The translations under genes were made by a program, and so were the position numbers. The notes under the pieces were generated by a model. That model worked only from the letters and a program-made list of their open reading frames with translations, did not search any database and was not told the DNA's origin. From Bacillota bacterium (lineage in GTDB: Bacteria; Bacillota; Clostridia; Acetivibrionales; DTU013), in the NCBI GenBank assembly GCA_023426125.1, contig JAFABI010000011.1, positions 62,001 through 126,000 on the forward strand: a stretch of 64,000 bases of DNA, written 5' to 3'. The stretch's first letter is position 1. Each line of letters opens with the position of its first letter. Shown here in pieces: positions 16,619 to 25,400 of the stretch.

Positions 16619-17610
16619 AAAATATCAAAGTCGGAGTCATCAGTTTTGAGCATATGCATGCCGTAAGCTATACCAATGCATTAGTTAAGCTGCCCGGAGC
16701 GGAACTGGCCGGTATTGCCGATCATGACGCCGCCCGTGGGAAAGAAATGGCCGCAAGGTTTAATACCGGCTATTACAGTGATTATCGGGAGCTTCTGGCA
16801 GAAGATATGGAAGGCGTGATCATCTGTACCTCCAACAGGCTTCATACCGCTGTAACCATAGATGCTGCAAAAGCCGGGAAGCATATACTGGTTGAGAAAC
16901 CCTTTGCAGTTAGCTATGAGGACGCAGACGCCATGCTTAAGGCGTGCAGGGAAAATAACGTCAGGATCATGACGGCGTTTCCGCTAAGGTTCAACCAGGC
17001 GGTGGTCAATGCCAGGAAAGCCGTTGAAAACGGTGAGATAGGCAGGATTTTAAGCATCACAGGCATCAACCATGGAAAAATCCCCTCCGGATGGTTTCTC
17101 GACAAATACCTTGCCGGCGGTGGTGCCGTAATGGACCATACGGTGCATATCGCCGATCTCATGCGATGGTTTGTGAAGAGTGAAGCCGGGACGGTTTATG
17201 CCGAATCAGGACCATTGATCCATAACAGGGAGATTGATGATTGCGGAATACTGAGCATAGAGTTTGAAAACGGCGTATTTGGGACCATTGATACCAGTTG
17301 GGCCCACCACAGGAACTATACGATCTGGCCCGAGGTATACATGGAGATTATAGGCACCAGGGGAGTTATTGTGCTGGATGCATTCAAACAGACCGAGCGG
17401 GTATATGCCGAAAATGAAATCTATGACGACAGATGGGGCAGCGACGGCGACGAAGGCCTTGTACAGGAGTTCATCCAGGCCGTCGGATGCGGACGGGAGT
17501 CCATGGTCACCGGGATTGACGGTTCAAGAGCCATGGAGATCGCACTTGCCGCATACAAATCGTCCGAAAGCCATAAGGCGGAAAAGGTAATACGCATGGA
17601 ATACGTTTAA
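16615..17610 (+). CDS. Gfo/Idh/MocA-family oxidoreductase (second copy)
   Basis: A 331-residue paralogue of the preceding protein, with an N-terminal Rossmann fold (KVGVISFEHMHAVSY, where the glycine loop is unusual), the catalytic VEKPFAV, and the substrate motif GGAVMDHTVHIADLMRW. The 4-bp overlap implies translational coupling, so the pair may act in sequence on one substrate. The non-canonical GXGXXG loop (ISFEHMH) is odd and could change cofactor binding. Confidence 0.88.
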   Translation: MKNIKVGVISFEHMHAVSYTNALVKLPGAELAGIADHDAARGKEMAARFNTGYYSDYRELLAEDMEGVIICTSNRLHTAVTIDAAKAGKHILVEKPFAVSYEDADAMLKACRENNVRIMTAFPLRFNQAVVNARKAVENGEIGRILSITGINHGKIPSGWFLDKYLAGGGAVMDHTVHIADLMRWFVKSEAGTVYAESGPLIHNREIDDCGILSIEFENGVFGTIDTSWAHHRNYTIWPEVYMEIIGTRGVIVLDAFKQTERVYAENEIYDDRWGSDGDEGLVQEFIQAVGCGRESMVTGIDGSRAMEIALAAYKSSESHKAEKVIRMEYV

Positions 17611-17613
17611 CGC

Positions 17614-17716
17614 CGGTGCTAATCTATCTTCCCGTAGGAGTTTCTGAACATGCAATCCTTTGCCGGCCTGTGCAACAGGCATTTTCAAAAAAAGGGAAGC
17701 AATATTCAGGGCTTCT
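17614..17716. repeat. Inverted-repeat element, copy C (degenerate)
   Basis: It follows the second dehydrogenase by a few bases. Left arm AATCTATCTTCCCGTAGG and right arm AGGGAAGCAATATTC match copy A with several changes, and the central CAATCCTTTGCCGGCC corresponds to copy A's centre. The terminal AGTACT is lost. It reads as an older copy of the same family. Confidence 0.6.
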
Positions 17717-17735
17717 CAATTAGAATCCGTAAGGA

Positions 17736-19073
17736 ATGATGTTTGTGGGAAATTGTGTAGTGTATATAAACTGGGACGGTTTTGCATGGTATTATTATGA
17801 ACTGGCGAATAAGGGCAGCATCTCTAAAACCCCTGTTATCAACGAATTGATCAGGCAGGGCGTATTGTTCGGGAATGCCTATACGGGAATACCGTCGATT
17901 ACAAATCCCATGCAGTCGGCTGTCGTGTCGGGGGCGTGGCCTGTCACCACAGGCAATTGCTATCGCTATTACGATACAGAGAAAAAAACGGTAATTCAAT
18001 TCCGGAGGGAAAACCGCGCGGAGAATATTGCCGAGGCGGCTGTGAGGCAAGGGTTAACTGTTGCGTCGGTCCATCAGTTCATTCTGGAGAATCGGGGAAC
18101 AAAAGCAGGCGACCCCGCCAGGCCATACATATGGGTGGGAAACCATACCGATTATGAAGCAAGATTTAACGCTGCCATTAAGCTGATAAAAGGCGAGCCT
18201 GCAGGGAAAGGCTCAAGCAGGGTGAAGCTGGAAAAGGTTCCGGAGCTTATCGCAATCTATATGGACGACCTGGACGGGATCGGCCATAATGACAGGCTGG
18301 CCGGCCGGCTGACTCCATTTCCCGCAGAGGCGAGAAGGCTGCGGAAGGTAATAAACAGGCTGCAGCGGATGGACCGGAAGCTGGGTTTGTTCCTTCAGGC
18401 ATGCAGGGACGCGGAAATTTATGAGTCGATGTCTTTTATTCTTACCAGCGACCACGGGATGGCCCCTTTTGGGCAGCAGGGAGCCGGGCCGGATGATTAC
18501 GGCCGTTCAAAACTGCCTGATCTGATTGATTCCATCCGGCAGTTGGGCTATAAGGTTGAAGTGCTGGCAGGCGGGGAAAAGCCGGAGAAAGATACGCAGA
18601 TTGTTCTCGTAACTGCCGGACTGGAGGTTCAGCTGTCCTTTACTGGGGAGTTTGCGGGGGAAGACATCGAAAAGATTGCCAACGGGGTCAAAGGGAAAAA
18701 ATACGTCGGACAAATCATGAAAAAGGATGAAATGATGAACCGGGGTGCGATGGAGGGCTTTGCCGACCTGTTGATATCTCCTGCGGTGCCTTATTGTTTC
18801 CAGACCGGATCAGGAAGCTATAAGGCCAGAGGCCAGCATGACTCCCTGGATGACCGGGCCCAGCACATTTTTTCGCTGATGTGGGGCAGAGGTATAAAAA
18901 AGGGGCTTGCCTATGATGCGAGGATATACAATATCGATTTCGCAAGGACAACGGCAAGGCTTCTGGATATCGAAGGGCCGCGGAATGCCACCGGCCGGGT
19001 CCTGGACGACGCATTGTCCGGCAGATGGGCAGCCATGCCTGCAAATTCCAGCATCAGGCCCCGTCAACAGTAG
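17736..19073 (+). CDS. Alkaline phosphatase superfamily phosphodiesterase/pyrophosphatase
   Basis: A 445-residue member of the alkaline phosphatase / nucleotide pyrophosphatase superfamily. Metal and nucleophile motifs are present: YINWDGFAW (Asp), IPSITNPMQSAVVSG (Thr nucleophile region), DDLDGIGHND and LTSDHGMAPFG (Asp-His). No signal peptide is seen, so it appears cytoplasmic. AAGGA lies just before tandem ATGs at 17736 and 17739, so the start is uncertain by one codon. It is separated from the sugar operon by repeat copy C, and the substrate is unknown. Confidence 0.78.
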   Translation: MMFVGNCVVYINWDGFAWYYYELANKGSISKTPVINELIRQGVLFGNAYTGIPSITNPMQSAVVSGAWPVTTGNCYRYYDTEKKTVIQFRRENRAENIAEAAVRQGLTVASVHQFILENRGTKAGDPARPYIWVGNHTDYEARFNAAIKLIKGEPAGKGSSRVKLEKVPELIAIYMDDLDGIGHNDRLAGRLTPFPAEARRLRKVINRLQRMDRKLGLFLQACRDAEIYESMSFILTSDHGMAPFGQQGAGPDDYGRSKLPDLIDSIRQLGYKVEVLAGGEKPEKDTQIVLVTAGLEVQLSFTGEFAGEDIEKIANGVKGKKYVGQIMKKDEMMNRGAMEGFADLLISPAVPYCFQTGSGSYKARGQHDSLDDRAQHIFSLMWGRGIKKGLAYDARIYNIDFARTTARLLDIEGPRNATGRVLDDALSGRWAAMPANSSIRPRQQ

Positions 19074-19245
19074 GGGAGCGCATTACGCGTCCGCTTGTAT
19101 GTAATCTGCGACAGGGAACGATTCTCTTGTGTTATTCAAGATGTAAAGCAAAATGGGCAACGTGGCTGCAAACGAAAGCATCCTGTTTGGGTGTGTTTTA
19201 TTCAGGCAGGCATCCGGGACTGGTAATGTCCCACGGACGGATGCC

Positions 19246-19869
19246 TCACGAGTTTTTCATCATGACACTCTCAATGATGTCGGCAACGTCCTCGCAGGCA
19301 TCACAACATTTTTCCAAGTAGTGGAAGGTTTGATCCCACGCCGCAACCTCCAGGAAGTCCTTGCAATTCACATACAGGTCCCTTGTCGCTTGTGTGAAGA
19401 GCCTGTCTCCCTCCTCCTCCAAAAAATTGATTTCGATAATCAATTTGTGCAGGTCCTGGGATTTGCGGAAATTATAGAACTCATCCAGTGCCAGCTTTAA
19501 TGCATTGCAGCATCTGACAATGATTTCAGCCATCTTTATCCCGTGCTCACGGATGCGGATGACATTAAACATATACATGCGCATTACAACGTCTTCAATG
19601 GTGTCGGTTACATTATCGATCGCATCCGCCATTGCCATGATATCTTCCCGCTCGATGGGTGTGATGAATTCCCGCGCCAGCTTTTTCACCATGGCATGCC
19701 TTGCTTCGTCGCCGCCATGCTCGATGGCGTGCATTTCTTCCATCTTGCTTTTCAGTTCGTCCGCACGGAAGTTGTTCATAATACTGTCCAATAAATTAGC
19801 TGCCTGACAGGAATAGCCTGCCAATTCCACGAAAGTGTCAAAATAATTTGCATCCTTTTTTCGAGCCAT
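19246..19869 (-). CDS. DUF47 family protein, PhoU-like phosphate transport regulator
   Basis: A 207-residue all-helical protein of the DUF47/TIGR00153 family, structurally related to PhoU (ARKKDANYFDTFVELAGYSCQ at the start, EFITPIEREDIMAMADAIDNV in the middle). Members are almost always adjacent to PiT transporters and are thought to control phosphate flux. GAGG precedes the ATG. It lies 78 bp downstream of pit on the same strand and is probably co-transcribed from the Pho-type promoter before pit. Confidence 0.9.
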   Translation of the reverse strand: MARKKDANYFDTFVELAGYSCQAANLLDSIMNNFRADELKSKMEEMHAIEHGGDEARHAMVKKLAREFITPIEREDIMAMADAIDNVTDTIEDVVMRMYMFNVIRIREHGIKMAEIIVRCCNALKLALDEFYNFRKSQDLHKLIIEINFLEEEGDRLFTQATRDLYVNCKDFLEVAAWDQTFHYLEKCCDACEDVADIIESVMMKNS

Positions 19870-19947
19870 TCATCGATCCTCATTTCGTCATATCTGATTT
19901 ATCGGTAACCCTCCACTCAAGAGGTGGGGGACTTATGATGCCGTACG

Positions 19948-21000
19948 TTAAAAAATCCGCATAAACAACAATGCCATGATAAAGCCTATCACTCCGCAGC
20001 CTGGGAAGGTCAGCACCCATGCCAGCATCATCTCCTTGGCCACTCCCCAGTTTACCGAAGTTAACCGCTTCGACATACCTACGCCCATAATGGCGGTGGT
20101 CTTTGTATGGGTCGTACTGACCGGCAATCCCAGCGTGGATGCCGTAAATAGTGAAATAATGCCCGCCAGGTCGGCTGAAAAGCCCTGATGCTTGTCCAGT
20201 TTTACCATATCCATCCCGACGGCTTTTATGATGCGGTAGCCTCCGATGGAGGTGCCCAGAGCCATCACTGCGGAGCAAAGAACAATGAGCCAGATCGGAA
20301 TTACAAATTCTGTGGCTGTTGATTGCCCCTGGGCTAAAAACATGCTGAGCATGAATACCCCCATGAACTTTTGCCCGTCCTGCGCGCCATGCATGAATGC
20401 CATGCCTGCGCCGCCTAAAATCTGGGCCCTGGTAAAAAAGCCAAAGGCCTTTCTCCGGTTGAAGCCTCTGAACAGTCGTTCGATCCCTTTTACCACCAGC
20501 ATACCCAGGCCAAGTCCCATCCCTAGCGAAAGGACCAGGCCATAGAGCACTTTGATCCATTCATTGAAATTTATTCCGCCGATCCCCCCCTGAAGGGCGA
20601 TGGCAGCACCGGAAATTCCGGCAATAAGCGCGTGGCTTTCACTGGTTGGAATTCCAAACCACCAGGCGGCCGTAGCCCACAGGACGATGGAGAAAAGAGC
20701 GGCGCAAAGGGCCACCAGGGCGTCATGGGAGTTTCCTCCGAAGTCCACCATTTTATAAATGGTCTGAGCTACGGTTGCATTGAACAGGGTCATGACCAAA
20801 ACACCGATGAAATTAAAAACAGCTGCCATAAGGACAGCCAGACGCGGACTCATGGAACGGGTGGAAACACAAGTCGCAATTGCATTCGGTGCGTCTGTCC
20901 AGCCATTGACAAAAACAACTCCCAGGGTTAACAGGGTCGTGATTACCAGTGCGGGATTCGATACCAGTTTGCTCAGATATTCCGTTAATGTGACAGTCAT
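19948..21000 (-). CDS. pit: PiT-family inorganic phosphate transporter
   Basis: A 350-residue integral membrane protein with about ten helices and the two PiT signatures: GWTDAPNAIATCVSTRSM at the N-terminal repeat and GLPVSTTHTKTTAIMGVG at the C-terminal repeat. It imports phosphate, coupled to H+ or Na+. It is directly upstream of the DUF47 gene. An array of 11-bp-phased TTAACA-type repeats lies upstream of its start, consistent with phosphate-starvation control. Confidence 0.93.
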   Translation of the reverse strand: MTVTLTEYLSKLVSNPALVITTLLTLGVVFVNGWTDAPNAIATCVSTRSMSPRLAVLMAAVFNFIGVLVMTLFNATVAQTIYKMVDFGGNSHDALVALCAALFSIVLWATAAWWFGIPTSESHALIAGISGAAIALQGGIGGINFNEWIKVLYGLVLSLGMGLGLGMLVVKGIERLFRGFNRRKAFGFFTRAQILGGAGMAFMHGAQDGQKFMGVFMLSMFLAQGQSTATEFVIPIWLIVLCSAVMALGTSIGGYRIIKAVGMDMVKLDKHQGFSADLAGIISLFTASTLGLPVSTTHTKTTAIMGVGMSKRLTSVNWGVAKEMMLAWVLTFPGCGVIGFIMALLFMRIF

Positions 21001-21014
21001 GACTCATCCACCTT

Positions 21015-21059
21015 ATTATTTATTAAATCCATGTAAAAAAATGTTTAACTTTATGTTAA
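21015..21059 (-). promoter_or_regulatory. Pho-box-like promoter of pit-DUF47
   Basis: On the minus strand, hexamers TTAACA (21059-21054), TTAAAC (21048-21043) and TTTACA (21037-21032) start exactly 11 bp apart. Nine bases later comes TAAATAAT (21022-21015) as the -10. No separate -35 is present. The layout matches PhoP/PhoB-activated promoters, in which the box replaces the -35, and the gene is a phosphate transporter. PhoP binding is inferred. Confidence 0.72.
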
Positions 21060-21276
21060 TTTTAATTCAAGCGTTTTTAGCATAGCATTTTTTTATGAAA
21101 GATACAATTTTTTTTAAAAAAAACACGCAGAATGTTGCGAAAAAAATAAGGGAGCCGTTGTATTGAGTTGTTATCTTCTTGATGATGGAAAGCCCTGAAC
21201 CGGTGCCGCCCATATTTCCGGATCTTGTGCTGCCGGACGGCCCCGTTGGGTTTGGCGGGATTTGTATAGGAATGTA

Positions 21277-22020
21277 TTATCCGGGAAATTCGATTTTTGC
21301 CTGGAAAACATTGTTCCCCGTATGTTTGTTAACACCTTCAAGAAAAAAGGAGGCCGGATTCTCTATATCACTGAATTTATGGATAAGAATACTGTCATCG
21401 GGCTTTGCTTCCGACAGGTAATTGACCTGCAGCGCATTTATCTGCCTTTCCGCCAGAAAGCCGGCAGTGAAACAGTCCATGATCCAGTCGACATATCTGG
21501 CATTGTTTACATGGTTATTCACATCAATGTCGTTATAGCTTACGACCCTTTCAAAGGTTTTTTCCAGACCGCCGGAAGGCCGGAGCTTTTCCAGCATTTC
21601 ATCCATGCCATGCCTGTCCTGGTGCTGGTGATAATTGAACTTCAGCGTTTCGACTTTCTGCGGCCGCCGGGTATCGGCATCAAGCAGCAGCCAGATAGAA
21701 GTGGCGCCCCCCAGCGTTTCACCCGCAGCGTTTTTAAACAGGAAATCCCTTGCGGCATAGAGCCGGAATGCCCCTTTGGGCCAAGTCTCTATTCCAATGG
21801 TTTCGCCGCAGCCGGGATAGCTGCTCAAGTGGACTTTGATCTTTGACAATACCCATATCCTGTTGTCCTTCATCAGATCGTCATAACCGCAGCCAAGCTC
21901 ATAGGCGTGGTTTCCCGCAGCTTCCTGCATGAAGTTGAAGAGCTGGGTAATTTTAAGCCTGTTTTTACTGTCAACCTCATAGGTTTTTATTTTAAATTCT
22001 TCCTGTCGGATGTTTGTCAA
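21277..22020 (-). CDS. Acyl-ACP thioesterase (FatA/FatB-like)
   Basis: A 247-residue acyl-ACP thioesterase with tandem hotdog domains. It would release free fatty acids from acyl carrier protein. Motifs: FNFMQEAAGNHAYELG in the first helix, WVLSKIKVHL strand, and in the second domain DIDVNNHVNNARYVDWIMD, which carries the Asn/His catalytic residues. Length is normal for bacterial members. It is monocistronic on the minus strand, and the upstream AT-rich segment holds no clear Pho-like repeat. Confidence 0.88.
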   Translation of the reverse strand: MTNIRQEEFKIKTYEVDSKNRLKITQLFNFMQEAAGNHAYELGCGYDDLMKDNRIWVLSKIKVHLSSYPGCGETIGIETWPKGAFRLYAARDFLFKNAAGETLGGATSIWLLLDADTRRPQKVETLKFNYHQHQDRHGMDEMLEKLRPSGGLEKTFERVVSYNDIDVNNHVNNARYVDWIMDCFTAGFLAERQINALQVNYLSEAKPDDSILIHKFSDIENPASFFLEGVNKHTGNNVFQAKIEFPG

Positions 22021-22227
22021 TTTTGCCTTACCTCCGCTTTATTTCTTCGATGATGCCGTATAAGCAATTGTTTTACTCTTTTTATGGCTATAAATTTTGG
22101 TTCATCTTTTTTTCATATTGCCCAAATGATTGTTCCTAATAAACATTTTACAATACTGCTGCAATTTGTAAAGATTTAATGCTGCCGACCTACTACTTTG
22201 ATTCGTAATTAGAGGATGCAAAACAAA

Positions 22228-22282
22228 TGCGTCCATGAAGAAATATTGCATTGAAGCATTCGCAGTATTTCTTCATGGCGCA
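22228..22282. repeat. Hairpin element upstream of the helicase gene
   Basis: CCATGAAGAAATATTGC (22233-22249) pairs almost perfectly with GCAGTATTTCTTCATGG (22262-22278), and outer bases ATGCG/CGCAT extend the stem. It lies in the 475-bp gap between the thioesterase and helicase genes, which diverge. The flank GGCGCATAAA also occurs in the palindrome between ppx and ppk, so the two may be related. Confidence 0.55.
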
Positions 22283-22385
22283 TAAATGCCGAAATCATAT
22301 AGAGGAGCCTTTGTGCCAATAAACCAAAGTCATGAATAAAATGTCAAGAAAAATTAAAAAAACTTGAAAGATGAGAAAAAATTTT

Positions 22386-22414
22386 TTGACGGATGAGGGA
22401 AGAATTGGTAAGAT
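22386..22414 (+). promoter_or_regulatory. Sigma-A-type promoter of the helicase gene
   Basis: TTGACG (22386-22391), 17 bp, TAAGAT (22409-22414). It lies about 80 bp before the helicase start. It is the best promoter-like match in this gap. Confidence 0.55.
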
Positions 22415-22495
22415 ATTACTACGATGAATTTTTTATAGTGCGATAGGATCAAATTTTAGGATGTACTTTATTTTAAATTTATCGAAGGGAAGAAT

Positions 22496-25400
22496 ATGGA
22501 CCCAATTGTTTTTTTTGATACTGAAATTGAGCCTGACAGCGGCAGAGTTCTTGATATTGGGAGTGTTAAGGAGAATGGCAGCAAGTTTCACTCCGGTTCT
22601 ATTGCAGACTTCATCAAATTTCTCCATGAGTCTCAGTATGTTTGCGGTCACAACATCTTCAATCATGATTTGAAGTATATTAAAAATGCAATTAGCCATG
22701 CCGGTATCAATATTTCAAATTGTATTGACACTTTGTTTCTTTCTCCCCTTCTGTTTCCAACCAGGCCTTATCATGCTTTGCTCAAGGATGATAAGCTGCA
22801 GACGGAAGACACCAACAACCCGTTAAATGATTCAATGAAAGCCAGAGACCTTTTCTTTGATGAGGTTGCAGCTTTTCAACAGGCAGAGGACACCTTAAAG
22901 CAGATTTTTTATTTTCTGTTAAAAGACAAAAGGGAGTTTTCCTCCTTTTTTAATTTTCTTGGATATAACGGTAATGAAATAAATATAGAAAAATCCATCC
23001 GTGGAAAGTTTCATTCGCAAATTTGTGAGCAGGCAAAGCTTCCGGAGATAATATCGGAGTACCCTGTTGAATTAGCCTATTGTTTAGCCTTGATAAATAC
23101 AAGAAGCCGCTATTCCGTCACTCCGCCATGGGTGCTGAGAAATTATCCTGCCGTTGAACAAATCATGCGCCTGCTCAGAAACCACCCGTGTTTAAGCGGG
23201 TGTGCATACTGCAACGAGGCCCTTGATATTTATAAAGGCCTGAAACGGTTTTTCGGGTTTGATTCCTTCAGGACATACGCCGGCGAGCCTTTGCAGGAGA
23301 AAGCCATCGGTGCGGCCATTAGCGGAAAATCGCTTTTGGCGGTATTCCCTACGGGCGGCGGAAAGTCAATTACTTTTCAGGTGCCGGCACTCATGAGCGG
23401 TATCAACTCCAGAGGTTTGACAGTGATTATTTCTCCGCTTCAATCATTGATGAAGGACCAGGTTGACAATCTGGAAAAAGCCAATATCACAGATGCGGTT
23501 ACCATCAATGGCCTTCTTGACCCCATTGAGCGTGCAAAATCCTTCGAAAGAGTTGAAAGCGGTTCTGCTTCCATTCTCTATATCTCGCCGGAGTCTTTAC
23601 GTTCAAAGTCCATTGAGCGTCTGCTTTTAGGAAGAAATATCGCCCGGTTCGTCATTGACGAAGCACATTGCTTTTCCTCCTGGGGGCAGGATTTCAGAGT
23701 GGATTATTTGTATATCGGCGATTTCATTAAAATACTTCAGGAGAAGAAAAATCTCCGGGATGGAATTCCGGTTTCCTGTTTTACAGCTACCGCAAAGCAA
23801 AAGGTAATCGAGGATATCCGGGCTTACTTCAGAGATAAGCTCTCCCTTGATCTGGAGGTATACAGTACAGGTGCTTCAAGAAGCAATCTTCACTATAGAG
23901 TGTTTGAAAAGGATAATGAAGAAGAAAAATACAATACCATAAGGGATTTGATCGAAGAAAAGAACTGCCCCACGATTATTTATGTTTCAAGAACCTATAG
24001 AGCTTATTCCATAGCACAAAGATTAACACAGGATGGTTACAAGGCAAAGCCCTATCATGGCAAAATGGACAAGCAGGAAAAGACTGAAAACCAGGATGCC
24101 TTCATAAAGGGCGAGGTTCAGATCATGGTTGCAACATCTGCTTTCGGGATGGGAGTGGACAAAAAGGATGTGGGAATGGTCATTCACTTTGATATCTCCG
24201 ATTCTCTTGAAAACTACATTCAGGAAGCCGGAAGAGCGGGGCGGGATGAAAATATCTCGGCGGATTGCTTTGTGCTGTTCAATGATGAGGATCTTAGCAA
24301 GCACTTTATTCTGCTGAATCAGACCAAACTGAGTATAAATGAAATCCAGCAGGTGTGGAAAGCCATCAAGGACCTTACAAGATTCCGGGCAAAGGTATCC
24401 CAATCGGCCCTGGAAATTGCACGGAAGGCCGGCTGGGACGATAGTATCGGAGATGTTGAAACGAGGGTGAAAACAGCCATAGCCGCCCTTGAGGATTCCG
24501 GTTACCTGAAGCGCGGGCAGAACATGCCCAGAATATTTGCAAACAGCATTCTCTCAAAAAATGCTCAGGAGGCGATCAGCAAGATTAATGCATCCGGCAG
24601 ATTTGATGAAAAGCAGAAGGTAAAAGCAATACGGATCATTAAAAAGCTTTTTTCCAGCAAAAGCAGGAAGCACCTGAGCGACGAGGAAGCGGAAGCAAGA
24701 GTGGATTATATCTCGGACCATCTGGGGATTGTCAAGGAAGAGGTCATACAAATTGTAAATCTGCTCCGGGAAGAAAGAATTTTAGCGGATACCAAGGATT
24801 TGACCGCATTCATAAAGAAAAGGGAAAGCAAAAACCGTTCCCTGGGTATAGTGAAATCTTTTTTGCGGCTTGAGAATTTTCTTCTTACTGTTTTTGAGAT
24901 GGAAGAAAAGATCTTTCACATCAAAGAACTCAATGAACAGGCTGAAAATAACGGCTGTAGCGATGTAACACCAAATAAGCTTAAAACCATCGTAAACTTC
25001 TGGGCTATCAAAAACCTGATTAAGCGGCAAACCGTATATAATTCCATAAACCACATTGCAGTACTAAGCCTTTATGAGAAGGACGCACTTGAAGCTAAGC
25101 TTCAGAAGCGCCATGAATTGGCACAATTTATCGTTGAATATCTTTATGAAAAAAGCAATTTGAACACAGAAGAGGATGAATGCAATAAGGAAGAAGTGCT
25201 GGTGGGTTTTTCAGTCCTGGAATTGAAAGAGGAATTTGAAAGCAGACTTACGTTTTTTAATACAAAAGCCAGTCCTGAAGACATTGAGGATGCTCTTTTT
25301 TACCTGTCAAGAATTGATGCGTTAAAAATAGAGGGCGGTTTTATGGTTGTCTATAATGGCCTCACAATTGAACGTCTTGAGCAGGATAATAAGAAACGTT

